Assembly (NCBI RefSeq): GCF_009937955.1
Contig: NZ_AP018439.1
Location: 2,914,001-2,978,000 of the forward strand
DNA length: 64,000 nt
Source: Undibacterium sp. KW1
GTDB taxonomy: Bacteria; Pseudomonadota; Gammaproteobacteria; Burkholderiales; Burkholderiaceae_D
Direction of reading: 5' to 3'
Shown here: positions 24,666 to 34,914 of the stretch, piece by piece
How the letters are laid out: each line of letters opens with the position of its first letter
Position numbering within the stretch: position 1 is the stretch's first letter
Made by a program: the position numbers and the translations under genes
The notes under the pieces: generated by a model
What the model saw: the letters and a program-made list of their open reading frames with translations, nothing else
What the model was told of the DNA's origin: nothing
The model's database searches: none

Positions 24666-25919
24666 ATGAACGCCCCTTTGGAAAAAAGCCTGCTCGACAC
24701 TTTAAAGTCACCGCACTTCCCTATCTACATGGATTATTCGGCGACGACACCGGTCGATCCTCGTGTTGCTGACAAGATGATTCCCTTCCTGCGTGCGCAG
24801 TATGGCAATCCTGCGTCACGCAGCCACATGTACGGCTGGGATGCAGAAAAAGCCGTAGAAGATGCACGTGCGCAAGTGGCAGACCTGGTCAATGCGGACC
24901 CGCGTGAAATCATCTGGACTTCTGGTGCGACGGAAAGCAATAACCTCGCACTCAAGGGTGCGGCAAATTTTTACAAATCCAAAGGCAAGCACATCATCAC
25001 AGTAAAGACAGAGCACAAGGCTGTGCTGGATACTGTCCGTGAACTGGAGCGTCAAGGCTTTGAAGCCACTTACCTGCAGCCAGGTGATGATGGCCTCATC
25101 ACAGTCGAACAACTGAAGGCGGCTATTCGTCCCGACACCATCCTGGTATCCGTGATGTGGGTCAACAATGAAATTGGCGTCATCCAGCCTATCGCTGAAA
25201 TTGGCGAGCTGTGCCGCGAGAAAGGCATCGTGTTCCATTCCGATGCAGCCCAAGCCACTGGCAAGGTGCATATCGACCTGGAAAATACCAAGGTTGACCT
25301 GGTGTCCTTCTCTGCCCATAAAACTTATGGCCCAAAAGGCATAGGTGCACTGTACATCCGCCGCAAACCACGTGTACGCCTGGAAGCGCAGATGCACGGC
25401 GGCGGTCATGAGCGCGGCTTTCGCTCCGGCACACTGGCAACACATCAGATTGCCGGCATGGGCGAAGCCTTCCGTATTGCCAAAGAAGAAATGGAAAGCG
25501 AACTGGCACATGTGCGCACCATGCGTGACCGTCTGGCCAAAGGCTTGCAAGAAATTGAAGAAACCTATGTCAATGGTGACATGGAACACCGTGTACCACA
25601 CAACCTGAATGTCAGTTTCAATTATGTTGAAGGTGAATCCCTGATCATGGCGATCAAGGATATCGCGGTCTCCTCCGGCTCTGCCTGTACTTCTGCAAGT
25701 CTGGAACCATCTTATGTATTGCGCGCACTGGGTCGCAGTGACGAACTGGCGCACAGCTCTATACGCTTTACCATAGGCCGCTTTACAACTGAAGAAGACA
25801 TCGACTTTACGATAGACCTGCTGAAAACCAAGGTTGCCAAGTTGCGTGAATTGTCGCCTCTCTGGGATATGTACAAGGACGGCATTGATATCTCCACGAT
25901 CCAGTGGGCTGCGCATTAA
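24666..25919 (+). CDS. iscS: Cysteine desulfurase IscS
   Basis: This 417-residue PLP enzyme takes sulfur from cysteine for Fe-S cluster assembly and tRNA thiolation. Marks are [28 protein letters not shown], the PLP lysine in [34 protein letters not shown], and the active cysteine loop [21 protein letters not shown] near residue 340. The first 17 residues ([17 protein letters not shown]) extend past the E. coli start. The 83-bp gap to iscU holds a hairpin. Confidence 0.96.
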   Translation: MNAPLEKSLLDTLKSPHFPIYMDYSATTPVDPRVADKMIPFLRAQYGNPASRSHMYGWDAEKAVEDARAQVADLVNADPREIIWTSGATESNNLALKGAANFYKSKGKHIITVKTEHKAVLDTVRELERQGFEATYLQPGDDGLITVEQLKAAIRPDTILVSVMWVNNEIGVIQPIAEIGELCREKGIVFHSDAAQATGKVHIDLENTKVDLVSFSAHKTYGPKGIGALYIRRKPRVRLEAQMHGGGHERGFRSGTLATHQIAGMGEAFRIAKEEMESELAHVRTMRDRLAKGLQEIEETYVNGDMEHRVPHNLNVSFNYVEGESLIMAIKDIAVSSGSACTSASLEPSYVLRALGRSDELAHSSIRFTIGRFTTEEDIDFTIDLLKTKVAKLRELSPLWDMYKDGIDISTIQWAAH

Positions 25920-25928
25920 TTCAATTTG

Positions 25929-25953
25929 AATGCGTATTTGAAAAAAACGCATT
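25929..25953 (+). other. Hairpin and repeated motif in the iscS-iscU gap
   Basis: AATGCGT and ACGCATT pair across 11 nt. Downstream come GAGAAACGCATGTAA and GAAACACATGCAA, near-repeats of the same words, before the iscU ribosome site AAGGAGC. This could be an RNA processing or stability element setting different levels of IscS and IscU. Confidence 0.4.
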
Positions 25954-26002
25954 TGAGAAACGCATGTAAGAAACACATGCAAGAAAAATAAGGAGCATCA
26001 AA

Positions 26003-26398
26003 ATGGCTTACTCAGAAAAAGTGTTGGATCACTATGAAAATCCACGTAATGTCGGCGCTTTTGAAAAAGGCGATGACACAGTAGGTACCGGCATGGTCGG
26101 AGCACCAGCTTGCGGCGACGTCATGAAATTGCAAATCAAGGTAGGCGCTGATGGCGTTATTCAGGATGCGAAATTCAAGACTTATGGTTGCGGCTCTGCA
26201 ATTGCCTCCTCTTCCCTGGTAACTGAATGGGTCAAGGGCAAGACTTTGGATCAGGCACTGGAAATCAAGAACACAGCCATTGCTGAAGAACTGGCACTGC
26301 CGCCAGTCAAGATTCACTGTTCCATCCTGGCGGAAGATGCAATCAAAGCTGCTGTGCTCGATTACAAAAACAAGCACGGCGCTGAACAAAGCGCCTGA
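26003..26398 (+). CDS. iscU: Fe-S cluster scaffold IscU
   Basis: This 131-residue scaffold begins MAYSEKVLDHYENPRNVGAFEKGD and keeps the three cluster cysteines: GAPACGDVMKLQI, KTYGCGSAIASSS and PVKIHCSILAEDAIKAA. The HscA-binding motif is LALPPVKIHC (LPPVK). AAGGAG precedes the start. Length is normal. Confidence 0.97.
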   Translation: MAYSEKVLDHYENPRNVGAFEKGDDTVGTGMVGAPACGDVMKLQIKVGADGVIQDAKFKTYGCGSAIASSSLVTEWVKGKTLDQALEIKNTAIAEELALPPVKIHCSILAEDAIKAAVLDYKNKHGAEQSA

Positions 26399-26466
26399 AA
26401 CTAGTTTCAAGATTCGCGTCAAGAAAACTGGCAACAAAAGTTTAGTAGCAAAAAACTGGAATAAAT

Positions 26467-26790
26467 ATGGCTATCACACTCACAGAAAAAGCGGCAAAAC
26501 ATGTGACCCGTTATATGGAACGTCGCGGCAAAGGCATAGGCCTGCGCTTTGGGGTACGTACTACCGGCTGCTCAGGCATGGCTTACAAGCTTGAGTATGT
26601 GGATGAAGTCGGTAACGACGACCAGATTTTTGAATCGCATGGTGTCAAGGTATTTGTTGACCCTAAAAGCCTGCCTTATATTGATGGCACAGAGCTTGAT
26701 TTTGCCCGCGAAGGCTTGAACGAAGGCTTTAAATTCTACAACCCCAACGTCAAGAACGAATGTGGATGTGGCGAAAGTTTTAGGATTTAA
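26467..26790 (+). CDS. iscA: A-type Fe-S carrier IscA
   Basis: This 107-residue A-type carrier has the three ligand cysteines in [15 protein letters not shown] and NECGCGESF at the C-terminus. It delivers clusters to apo-proteins. It sits between iscU and hscB, 68 bp and 11 bp from its neighbours. Confidence 0.97.
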   Translation: MAITLTEKAAKHVTRYMERRGKGIGLRFGVRTTGCSGMAYKLEYVDEVGNDDQIFESHGVKVFVDPKSLPYIDGTELDFAREGLNEGFKFYNPNVKNECGCGESFRI

Positions 26791-26801
26791 GGCTGGCGCA
26801 G

Positions 26802-27305
26802 ATGCAGAATCATTTTGAGCTGTTCCAGTTGCCACAGCAGTTTGCACTTGATCAGGGACAACTGGATGCAGCTTACCGTGAGGTGCAGAATCAGGTGCAC
26901 CCGGATAAGTTTGTGCAGGCCAGCGAAGCTGAAAAACGCGTCGCCATGCAATGGGCAACCAGGGCCAACGAGGCTTATCAAACACTGAAAAAGCCTCTGC
27001 AACGCGCACGCTATCTATGTGAATTGCAGGGTGTGGATCTACAAACAGAATCCAATACCTCCATGCCTGGTGCATTTTTGATGCAACAGATGGAGTGGCG
27101 CGAATCCTTTGATGACGCACGCCAGGACAATAATGAAGCTGCCTTGCTACGCCTGGAGCGTGAACTGAACAGTGCCCTAAGAACGCAATTGCATGCGGTT
27201 GGCAACTCAATAGACCTGGGTAACTTTGAAGAAGCTGCGCTGCAAATCCGCACCTGCATGTTCCTGGAAAAATTCATTGCCGATATCGCTGCACTCGAAG
27301 AGTAA
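26802..27305 (+). CDS. hscB: Co-chaperone HscB
   Basis: This 167-residue J-domain protein has the HPD motif in VHPDKFV (near residue 33) and the C-terminal three-helix IscU-binding domain (MPGAFLMQQMEWRESFDDAR). It brings IscU to HscA and stimulates its ATPase. Length is normal. Confidence 0.95.
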   Translation: MQNHFELFQLPQQFALDQGQLDAAYREVQNQVHPDKFVQASEAEKRVAMQWATRANEAYQTLKKPLQRARYLCELQGVDLQTESNTSMPGAFLMQQMEWRESFDDARQDNNEAALLRLERELNSALRTQLHAVGNSIDLGNFEEAALQIRTCMFLEKFIADIAALEE

Positions 27306-27375
27306 TTTCGAATAACCCGGCAAATCTGTCATTGCTGATTTGCCTTTTTTGGATGCCAAGCCATCCCACCTCACC

Positions 27376-29241
27376 ATGGCATTACTGCAGATTTCCGAGC
27401 CTGGCATGTCCACCGCCCCACACCAGCACAGGCTGGCAGTAGGCATAGACTTGGGCACTACCAACTCACTGGTTGCGACCGTACGCAATAGCATTCCTGA
27501 AGTGTTGAACGATGAAGAAGGTCGCCCGCTACTGCCCTCCATCGTCCGTTATTTGCCAAATGGCCATGCCCATATAGGGTTCAAGGCCCAGGCTGAGCAA
27601 AGCAATGACCCCAGAAATACCATCGCCTCAGTAAAGCGCTTCATGGGTCGCGGCTTGAAAGACATCGCCTATGCCGAAAATCTGCCGTATGATTTTCATG
27701 ATGAACCTGGCATGGTACAGATCAAGACCGTGGCTGGCATCAAGAGTCCGGTTGAAGTGTCCGCACAAATTCTGGCCACTTTACGCCAGCAGGCGGAAGA
27801 CGCACTGGGCGATGACCTGGTTGGTGCCGTCATTACCGTCCCCGCGTATTTTGATGATGCGCAAAGACAGGCAACCAAAGACGCCGCCAAACTGGCTGGA
27901 CTGAATGTCTTGCGCCTGCTAAATGAGCCTACTGCAGCAGCAATTGCCTATGGTCTGGACAATGCATCTGAAGGCATTTATGCCGTCTATGATCTGGGTG
28001 GCGGCACCTTCGACATCTCCATCCTGAAAATGAGCAAGGGTGTCTTTGAAGTCCTGGCTACTGGTGGTGATTCTGCCCTCGGTGGCGATGATTTTGATCA
28101 CCGCCTGTTTTGTTGGATTTTGCAAGAGTCCAAACTGGCACCACTGTCAGACGAAGACACCAGCGCCCTGATGGTCAAGGCACGCGAAGCCAAGGAAATC
28201 CTGTCAACAAAACCCAGCACCTATATCGACGCCAAACTCAATTCTGGTGAGTCTGTCCATTTACAAATCAGTGCAGCAGCATTTGCCGAAATGACGCAAA
28301 ACCTGGTGGTAAAAACCACGACGCCTTGCCGCAAAGCTTTGCGCGATGCTGGCCTCACTGTAGATGATATCGATGGCGTGGTACTGGTAGGTGGCGCCAC
28401 GCGCATGCCGCATGTACGCAAGGCTGTTGGTGAATTCTTCCAGACCACGCCACTGGCCAATATTGACCCCGACAAAGTGGTAGCTCTGGGTGCAGCGATA
28501 CAGGCCAATCTGCTGGCGGGCAATCGCGCTCCTGGCGATGACTGGCTGCTGCTTGACGTCATCCCGCTGTCGCTGGGCGTGGAAACCATGGGTGCTCTGG
28601 CTGAAAAAGTCATCCCGCGCAATTCCACCATCCCTTGCGCACGTGCGCAAGAATTTACGACTTTCAAGGATGGACAAACTGCCATGGCGATTCATGTCGT
28701 GCAGGGCGAACGCGAGCTAGTGAGCGAATGCCGCTCGCTGGCACGCTTTGAATTGCGCGGCATCCCTCCCATGGCTGCCGGTGCTGCACGCATACGTATC
28801 ACTTATCAGGTAGATGCCGATGGACTGTTGTCGGTATCTGCACGCGAACTGCGCTCTGGCGTAGAAGCGACTATCACGGTCAAACCATCTTATGGTCTGG
28901 CCGACGATGAAATAACGCGCATGCTGCAAGACTCATTCACCTCGGCAGATGCCGATATGCAGGAACGTGCCTTGCGCGAAGAAATCGTCGAAGCTGAACG
29001 CATTTTGCTGGCGACCCAGTCAGCCCTGAATGGTGACGCTCAATTACTGAATGATGCAGAGCAAGGACAGATCAGAGAATTGATGAATGAAGTCAGCAAG
29101 CTGAAGGATGGCAAAGATCATCAACTACTCCACGCTGCTATCAGTGCACTTGCCGATGGTACAGAAGAATTTGCTGCCCGCCGCATGGATCAAAGCGTGC
29201 GCAGTGCATTGGCTGGAAAAAAACTGGATGAGATTGCCTGA
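27376..29241 (+). CDS. hscA: Fe-S assembly chaperone HscA
   Basis: This 621-residue Hsp70 homolog is dedicated to the ISC system. ATG 27376 ([36 protein letters not shown]) matches the family start; an ATG 36 bases earlier adds 12 unrelated residues. The ATPase signatures [27 protein letters not shown] and [17 protein letters not shown] are intact, followed by the peptide-binding domain ([13 protein letters not shown]) and helical lid. It releases clusters from IscU through LPPVK. Confidence 0.96.
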   Translation: MALLQISEPGMSTAPHQHRLAVGIDLGTTNSLVATVRNSIPEVLNDEEGRPLLPSIVRYLPNGHAHIGFKAQAEQSNDPRNTIASVKRFMGRGLKDIAYAENLPYDFHDEPGMVQIKTVAGIKSPVEVSAQILATLRQQAEDALGDDLVGAVITVPAYFDDAQRQATKDAAKLAGLNVLRLLNEPTAAAIAYGLDNASEGIYAVYDLGGGTFDISILKMSKGVFEVLATGGDSALGGDDFDHRLFCWILQESKLAPLSDEDTSALMVKAREAKEILSTKPSTYIDAKLNSGESVHLQISAAAFAEMTQNLVVKTTTPCRKALRDAGLTVDDIDGVVLVGGATRMPHVRKAVGEFFQTTPLANIDPDKVVALGAAIQANLLAGNRAPGDDWLLLDVIPLSLGVETMGALAEKVIPRNSTIPCARAQEFTTFKDGQTAMAIHVVQGERELVSECRSLARFELRGIPPMAAGAARIRITYQVDADGLLSVSARELRSGVEATITVKPSYGLADDEITRMLQDSFTSADADMQERALREEIVEAERILLATQSALNGDAQLLNDAEQGQIRELMNEVSKLKDGKDHQLLHAAISALADGTEEFAARRMDQSVRSALAGKKLDEIA

Positions 29242-29309
29242 GTGATATTGCCTCTTACCGACCCAGACAACATTGATACATATTGAAATAGCCAGATTAC
29301 GAGAACAAC

Positions 29310-29648
29310 ATGCCCCAAATTATTGTCCTGCCCCACCCCCAGCTTTGCCCCGAAGGAACTGTGATTGATGCACCCGAAGGCAAATCTTTATGCGAGGCAC
29401 TGGTTGAAAGCGATGTAGAAATCGAACATGCTTGTGAAATGTCTTGCGCCTGCACCACTTGTCACGTGGTCATACGCGAAGGTTTTAATTCCCTGAATGA
29501 ATCTACGGATGATGAAGAGGACTTGCTGGATGCCGCCTGGGGCCTGGAAGCAACTTCGCGCCTGTCCTGCCAGGTTAAACTGGGCAAACAGGATATCACC
29601 ATAGAAATCCCAAAATACACCATCAACCACGCACGCGAAAATCATTAA
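29310..29648 (+). CDS. fdx: ISC-type [2Fe-2S] ferredoxin
   Basis: This 112-residue adrenodoxin-type ferredoxin has ligands in CEMSCACTTCHVVI plus LSCQVKLG. It supplies electrons for cluster assembly on IscU. It lies between hscA and iscX as in E. coli. Confidence 0.96.
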   Translation: MPQIIVLPHPQLCPEGTVIDAPEGKSLCEALVESDVEIEHACEMSCACTTCHVVIREGFNSLNESTDDEEDLLDAAWGLEATSRLSCQVKLGKQDITIEIPKYTINHARENH

Positions 29649-29694
29649 CACTGATTTTGCATCTGCATGGCATCTACACTAAGTGGAGCGCAAC

Positions 29695-29889
29695 ATGAAA
29701 TGGATAGACACCTCCAGAATCGCCGAAGCACTTTGCGATAAATTTCCTGATATTGATCCCCTCACGGTGCGCTTCACTGACTTGCATAACTGGATTGTCG
29801 ATCTGGAAGAATTTGACGACGATCATACACGCGGTGGCGAGAAGATACTTGAAGCCATACAAATGGCCTGGATAGACGAAACCAAGTGA
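29695..29889 (+). CDS. iscX: IscX (YfhJ) iron-binding adaptor
   Basis: A 64-residue acidic protein, [43 protein letters not shown], the full-length IscX pattern. It binds IscS and iron and tunes the desulfurase. ATG 29695 has GTGGAG six bases upstream. It is the last gene of the operon. Confidence 0.94.
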   Translation: MKWIDTSRIAEALCDKFPDIDPLTVRFTDLHNWIVDLEEFDDDHTRGGEKILEAIQMAWIDETK

Positions 29890-30152
29890 TCCTGAACATA
29901 CCCCACTTGCAGACAAGTCAAGCGACTGCTTCAAACAACAATTTGCCCATTTTTGGACATTTGGACACACAGAGTGAGCACTCCAGAATCATAACTTGCT
30001 GAAACGCAAAAAACCTTTTAGTATTTTGACTTGTTTGTGCGATCATCAGACACGGATACCCATGTTTGATCTGTATATGAATGTCTGGTGGGAAATTGCA
30101 TCCGGTTCCGCCTGACTATACCTTCCGGGAAGTGCTGCACAAGGACCTCGCA

Positions 30153-31766
30153 ATGCAGTTTAGACATCTTTTATCTGCACTACGCAGCCGGATCACGCTG
30201 AGACTGGCGATTATTCTGGCTGTTGTATTCGGATTAACCGTCCCTGCTGCCATCCTCATCCCCTATCACCTGCACACAATAGAAACGGCGGCCCAGCTCA
30301 GAAATGCTGAGGATCATAATCGTCTGGTCGAAATCCTGTCCGTCATACTGAGTGAACCCTTGTGGCAAATCACGCCCGAGATTGCCAATATCTCCAGCGA
30401 AGTGGTGTATTCCGACCCCAGGGTAGCAACCATAGAAGTGATCACCCTGCCCGACCGCAAGGAATTCATCAAGAACGATACCAGGAAAAAAAACCAGCGA
30501 GGGCCATTCACCAGTATGGTCAGAGAGATCAAGCATGGAGGTCAGGTCATAGGTCAGGTAAGACTTACCCTTGCAGAAGACTTGCTGCAAGAAAGCCTGG
30601 CATCTGATTTCCGGCGTTATGTCACTACAGCTGTGCTTTCATTGATACTGGCTATCCTGTTTATTCTTGTGGTATTGCAATGGCGCCTGGTGCAGCCAGT
30701 CAGGATACTCATGGGAGAGTCTGACAGACTGGCAAATGGTGAACTGAATGACCCTATCGCCCTGAACCGCGAAGATGAACTGGGCCACCTGGCAACCAGT
30801 CTGGAAGCCACCCGCCAGGCTTTGCAAAGATCATTTGGCGAACTGGAGATCAAGAATCAACAATTGCTTGAATACTCAGGCACACTGGAATCCAAAGTCC
30901 GTCAGCGTACGCAAGAACTGGAAACCGTAAACCAGAACCTGGAAGCGGCCCTGAATAACGTCAATTCTGCTCAGGCAGAACTGGCAAGGGTAGAACGCAT
31001 GGCGGCACTGGGCTCTATGGTCGCAGGCGTAGCGCATGAATTAAATACCCCACTTGGTAATTGCCTGCTGGTTGCCAGCACCCTGGAAGAAGAAACCCGC
31101 AACCTGGTCAGGATGGTCGAAGAAGGCAAGATGAAGCGCTCTGACCTGACACGTTATGCAACCACGGCAGTAGATTCCACCAAATTGCTATTACGCGGGC
31201 TGCAGCAATCTGCCCATCTGGTAGGTGACTTCAAGCAGGTGGCGGTTGATCAGTCAAGTGCCCAGCGCAGGCAATTTGCTCTGCTGGTCATGTTGCAGGA
31301 ACTCACCGCCCTGCTGCATTCAAGCTTGCGCAAAACCCCATTTACCCTGGAACTCGACATTCCTGGTGAAATCCAGCTTGACAGCTACCCTGGTTTGTTG
31401 GGACAGGTCTTCACCAACCTGGTCAATAATGCAGTCGCTCACGGTCTCGAAGGACGTGAAGAAGGTCACATGCGCTGCACCGCCACACAACAGGGCGACC
31501 ATGTCCTCATTATTTTTGAAGACAATGGCAAAGGTATTTCCGCAGAAATTATTAATAGGATATTCGAACCCTTCTTTACCACCAAGTTTGGCCAGGGCGG
31601 CAGCGGCTTGGGGCTGAGCATCACTTTCAACATCATTTCCAATGTACTTGGCGGCAGTATTCATGCGAGCAGTATAGTTGGCCAGGGAACCCGTTTTGAA
31701 ATCAAATTGCCACTCGTGGCACCGGGCGAACCAGAATCCAGCAACCCCCTGCTGAGCAAACGCTGA
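30153..31766 (+). CDS. Orphan membrane sensor histidine kinase
   Basis: A 537-residue kinase. ATG 30153 has AAGGA upstream and starts MQFRHLLSALRSRITLRL. The order is: membrane segment (about 18-40), periplasmic sensor of about 110 residues, second membrane segment (YVTTAVLSLILAILFILVVLQW), HAMP (PVRILMGESDRLANGELNDPIALNREDELGHLATSL), coiled coil (KNQQLLEYSGTLESKVRQRTQELETVNQN), H-box (MAALGSMVAGVAHELNTPLGN), then the ATPase domain (NLVNNAVAHG, DNGKGISAEIINRIFEPFFTTK, GSGLGLSI). The DHp region resembles kinases of the AHELNTPLG type. No response regulator is adjacent, so the partner is unknown. Confidence 0.9.
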   Translation: MQFRHLLSALRSRITLRLAIILAVVFGLTVPAAILIPYHLHTIETAAQLRNAEDHNRLVEILSVILSEPLWQITPEIANISSEVVYSDPRVATIEVITLPDRKEFIKNDTRKKNQRGPFTSMVREIKHGGQVIGQVRLTLAEDLLQESLASDFRRYVTTAVLSLILAILFILVVLQWRLVQPVRILMGESDRLANGELNDPIALNREDELGHLATSLEATRQALQRSFGELEIKNQQLLEYSGTLESKVRQRTQELETVNQNLEAALNNVNSAQAELARVERMAALGSMVAGVAHELNTPLGNCLLVASTLEEETRNLVRMVEEGKMKRSDLTRYATTAVDSTKLLLRGLQQSAHLVGDFKQVAVDQSSAQRRQFALLVMLQELTALLHSSLRKTPFTLELDIPGEIQLDSYPGLLGQVFTNLVNNAVAHGLEGREEGHMRCTATQQGDHVLIIFEDNGKGISAEIINRIFEPFFTTKFGQGGSGLGLSITFNIISNVLGGSIHASSIVGQGTRFEIKLPLVAPGEPESSNPLLSKR

Positions 31767-31855
31767 GTCAGCGAGACTGAAGCAACAGTAGCTTGCTCTC
31801 AGCTGCAGTGGATGAGACTCATTACAATCTCCAAGAGTTTTATCTCTCCCTAAGG

Positions 31856-31861
31856 TATACT
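31856..31861 (+). promoter_or_regulatory. -10 box of a likely thyA promoter
   Basis: TATACT, about 40 nt upstream of the predicted leader end before the thyA ATG at 31908. No clear -35 element; call rests on the hexamer and position. Confidence 0.35.
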
Positions 31862-31907
31862 AGCGCCTGAACAAGATAGCAACTCAACATAGCAATTTAT
31901 TAAGCCC

Positions 31908-32702
31908 ATGCATCAATACCTTGACTTCATGCGCCATGTGAAAGAACACGGCACCCAAAAAACTGACAGAACCGGCACAGGTACAGTGTCAGTCTTTGGC
32001 TACCAGATGCGCTTTGACCTGAGCAAGGGCTTTCCATTGGTGACCACCAAAAAGCTGCACCTCAAATCCATCGTGCATGAACTGATCTGGTTCCTGGCAG
32101 GCTCGACCAATATCAAATACCTCACGGATAATGGTGTCTCTATCTGGAATGAATGGGCGGATGCCAATGGTGATCTTGGCCCGGTTTATGGTTCGCAATG
32201 GCGCAACTGGCCTACACCTTCCGGCGAACACATAGACCAGATTAAACAAGTGATCGAGCAGATACGCAATAACCCTGACTCACGCCGCCTCATCGTCTCT
32301 GCCTGGAATGTTGCAGATGTCCCGCAGATGAAGCTGCCACCCTGCCATATGATGTTCCAGTTTTACGTCGCTGACGGCAAATTGTCCTGCCAGTTGTATC
32401 AGCGCAGCGCAGATATATTTTTGGGTGTGCCTTTCAATATCGCATCCTATGCCTTGTTGACCCATATGGTGGCGCAACAAACCGATCTGGAAGTTGGTGA
32501 TTTTATCTGGACGGGTGGTGACTGCCACTTGTATTCCAATCACATGGACCAAGTTAACGAACAATTATCACGTAGCACTTTGCCATTGGGTCAATTGATC
32601 ATCAAGCGCAAACCTGAATCCATCTTTGATTATCAGTTTGATGATTTTGAGTTTGCAAATTATCAATTCCACCCCGCAATCAAAGCACCTGTTGCTGTTT
32701 AA
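31908..32702 (+). CDS. thyA: Thymidylate synthase
   Basis: This 264-residue enzyme makes dTMP from dUMP with methylene-tetrahydrofolate. The catalytic cysteine is in [12 protein letters not shown]; the signature [20 protein letters not shown] and [15 protein letters not shown] follow. Length equals the E. coli enzyme. The next gene, folA, regenerates tetrahydrofolate and starts 12 bp downstream. Confidence 0.98.
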   Translation: MHQYLDFMRHVKEHGTQKTDRTGTGTVSVFGYQMRFDLSKGFPLVTTKKLHLKSIVHELIWFLAGSTNIKYLTDNGVSIWNEWADANGDLGPVYGSQWRNWPTPSGEHIDQIKQVIEQIRNNPDSRRLIVSAWNVADVPQMKLPPCHMMFQFYVADGKLSCQLYQRSADIFLGVPFNIASYALLTHMVAQQTDLEVGDFIWTGGDCHLYSNHMDQVNEQLSRSTLPLGQLIIKRKPESIFDYQFDDFEFANYQFHPAIKAPVAV

Positions 32703-32713
32703 ACCCTGGATTC

Positions 32714-33202
32714 ATGAGCATGTCATCTTTAAGTATTATTGTTGCAACCGACTCCAAGCTGGGCATAGGGATAGATAATAAGCTGCCTTGGCATTTGCCT
32801 GAGGATCTTGCCCACTTTAAGCGGACCACCACTGGACACGCCATCATCATGGGCAGGAAAACCTTTGAATCCATAGGTCGCCCCTTACCGAACAGGCGCA
32901 ATATTGTCGTCACGCGGAATCATGAGTGGCAACATGCAGGGGTGGAAGCAGTGGCATCGCTGGATGCAGCGCGGGCGTTGCTGGACCAGAAATTGGCTTT
33001 CATCATAGGCGGAGCCGAGATTTACAGCCAAAGCATGGAATTGGCCAATGAACTGGTCGTGACCGAGATACAACAGGAGTTTGCATGTGACGCTTTTTTC
33101 CCAGTGATCAATCCGCTAATATGGAAAGAGACGGGAAGAGAAAAACATTTCTCCAAAGAAAAAAATTTACATTTTGCATTTGTCACTTACAAAAAGATTT
33201 AG
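32714..33202 (+). CDS. folA: Dihydrofolate reductase
   Basis: This 162-residue enzyme has the expected motifs: IIVATDSKLGIGIDNKLPWHLPEDLAHFKRTT, IIMGRKTFESIGRPLPNRRNIVVTR and FIIGGAEIYSQSM. It reduces the dihydrofolate left by ThyA. Two ATGs (32714, 32720) precede the core; the first has CTGGA at a good distance. Its stop is 7 bp before the next start. Confidence 0.97.
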   Translation: MSMSSLSIIVATDSKLGIGIDNKLPWHLPEDLAHFKRTTTGHAIIMGRKTFESIGRPLPNRRNIVVTRNHEWQHAGVEAVASLDAARALLDQKLAFIIGGAEIYSQSMELANELVVTEIQQEFACDAFFPVINPLIWKETGREKHFSKEKNLHFAFVTYKKI

Positions 33203-33209
33203 GATTACT

Positions 33210-33779
33210 ATGTCAGGACACGGGTTTCACGTACACGGACCGCATGATCATGAGTTGGAACATGCAGCCCACGGCAATGATGATTTTGCCAGCAAAATTG
33301 CAGTAATGACTGCGATCATGGCAACTGTCGGAGCCTTGTTTGGCTATGAAGGCGGCGCAACACAAAATGATGCAGCCATGTTCAAGAATGACTCGGCCAT
33401 TAAAAAGACCGAAGCATCGAACCAATGGAATTATTACCAGTCGAAGTCGAGCAAGCAAAATCTCGCCGAATTGGCAATGGTGATACCAGGTGCTGATGTT
33501 GCAAAATACAAAGCAGACGTTGAACGCTACAAAGTAGAAAAAGAAGATATCAAGAAAAAAGCAGAAGCCCTGGAAAAAGAAAGCCTGGACCGGGAAGAAA
33601 AGTCCAAAGAGGCACTGCATCAGCATCATCGCTGGGCTCAGGCCATGACTGCTGTGCAAATTGCCATTTCCCTGGCAGCAATCACCTTGCTGACCAAGAA
33701 AAAATGGCTGCAGTATGCTTCTTATGGTGTAGCTGGGGTTGGTGTAGTACTGGCGGGACTTGCTGCCCTCCATATATGA
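33210..33779 (+). CDS. DUF4337 membrane protein
   Basis: A 189-residue protein starting MSGHGFHVHGPHDHELEHAAHG, a histidine-rich head, then a membrane segment (IAVMTAIMATVGALFGYEGG), a long charged coiled coil (about residues 85-135, ADVERYKVEKEDIKKKAEALEK) and two more hydrophobic segments near the C-terminus. The pattern is DUF4337, function unknown. ATG 33210 is used because AGGA overlaps the folA stop seven bases upstream. Tight spacing makes it part of the thyA-folA transcript. Confidence 0.82.
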   Translation: MSGHGFHVHGPHDHELEHAAHGNDDFASKIAVMTAIMATVGALFGYEGGATQNDAAMFKNDSAIKKTEASNQWNYYQSKSSKQNLAELAMVIPGADVAKYKADVERYKVEKEDIKKKAEALEKESLDREEKSKEALHQHHRWAQAMTAVQIAISLAAITLLTKKKWLQYASYGVAGVGVVLAGLAALHI

Positions 33780-33795
33780 CAAAGACGAGAACATA

Positions 33796-34584
33796 ATGAA
33801 AAAAATACTCGGTATCACATTATTAGCGATGGCCTGTTCCGCAGGAGCACAGACCTCGCAATTTGTGCAACTGGTTCCCACTACCTACCTGCCCAAGGAC
33901 GTGAACTTTTCTCTGGGTGCTGTTGCACTCAGCATGCCTAAATACACAGGCTCTGATGAGCGTCGTCTGGCAGCTTATCCCATGTTTGATGCGCAATGGA
34001 AAAATGGTGCCTTCTTTAGCGCCGTTAATGGTCTTGGCTATAATTTCTCAAAGAACGCCAGTCTGCAGTACGGCCTGCGCATGTCGCTGGAAGCCGCACG
34101 TGATGAGTCGCGCTCCAGCAAATTGCGTGGCTTGGGTGACGTCAACATGGCAGTTGAACCCGGCGCTTTCCTCAACTACAACATAGACCAAAATTTTTCT
34201 CTGGCATCGTCTGTACGCTATGGATCAGGTCTGGATCATAACGGTGTACAAGTCAGCTTTGGCGTGCGTGCAACTACTTTACTGAGCCCACAACACAGGC
34301 TTTCTGCCAGCATAGGTGCAAACTGGGTTAATTCTGCTTACATGCAGTCATACTTCGGTGTAACTGCCGCACAATCTGCCTCCAGTGGCTACTCACAGTA
34401 CACACCCTCTTCCGGCATCTCAGATATCAAGCTTGGTGCCAGCTGGCATTGGAATATTGACAACAACTGGTCTTTGACAACCGGTGCCTCAGTTAGTCGT
34501 TTGAATGGCGATGCTGGCAGGAGTCCATTTGTATTCCAGAAAACCCCTGTCACCATCTTTTCTGCTGCAAGCTATCGCTTCTGA
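33796..34584 (+). CDS. MipA/OmpV-family outer-membrane protein
   Basis: This 262-residue beta-barrel protein has a signal peptide (MKKILGITLLAMACSAGAQ) and alternating barrel strands: FSLGAVALSMPKYTGSDERRLAAYPMFDAQW, GLGYNFSKNASLQYGLRMS, FSLASSVRYGSG, ending AASYRF with the terminal aromatic used by the BAM machine. The MipA/OmpV pattern is recognisable in its first half. It begins 16 bp after the DUF4337 gene and is closed by the terminator at 34613. Confidence 0.85.
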   Translation: MKKILGITLLAMACSAGAQTSQFVQLVPTTYLPKDVNFSLGAVALSMPKYTGSDERRLAAYPMFDAQWKNGAFFSAVNGLGYNFSKNASLQYGLRMSLEAARDESRSSKLRGLGDVNMAVEPGAFLNYNIDQNFSLASSVRYGSGLDHNGVQVSFGVRATTLLSPQHRLSASIGANWVNSAYMQSYFGVTAAQSASSGYSQYTPSSGISDIKLGASWHWNIDNNWSLTTGASVSRLNGDAGRSPFVFQKTPVTIFSAASYRF

Positions 34585-34612
34585 AGACGCACTTTGCAAT
34601 GCATGATCAGAT

Positions 34613-34640
34613 AAAAGAGTGTTTGCAGAAACACTCTTTT
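34613..34640 (+). terminator. Rho-independent terminator
   Basis: AAAAGAGTGTTT, loop GCAG, AAACACTCTTTT, followed by TTTATT. It ends the folA-DUF4337-mipA transcript. The remaining 34641-34914 is AT-rich leader of the decarboxylase gene, in which I found no convincing promoter or riboswitch. Confidence 0.9.
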
Positions 34641-34914
34641 TTTATTTATGCAGCAGGCTAGGCGAGAGCATAAAGGCGCTGATTTGTTAAATAAAATTTA
34701 TCGCTACCGCCATTTGACGATGCAAGATATGGTACGACTCCTGATTTGATGACAATCAGATGAAATTTTGCATTTCATGGCTAAAAGCTGAGATTTTTTA
34801 ACATCAGCACCCACATATCTGAGAGAATTCGCTTCTTTGAATTTTTCGGCGCGCAAGCGGTTGATTTAACTTGCCCAGGCGTCTCCCTTGTAACAAGCTT
34901 TTTTGGAGACCTCC

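Noticed and set aside
24816..25982. A 388-codon minus-strand frame inside iscS
   Set aside because: Shadow of iscS, inside a well-known operon on the other strand.
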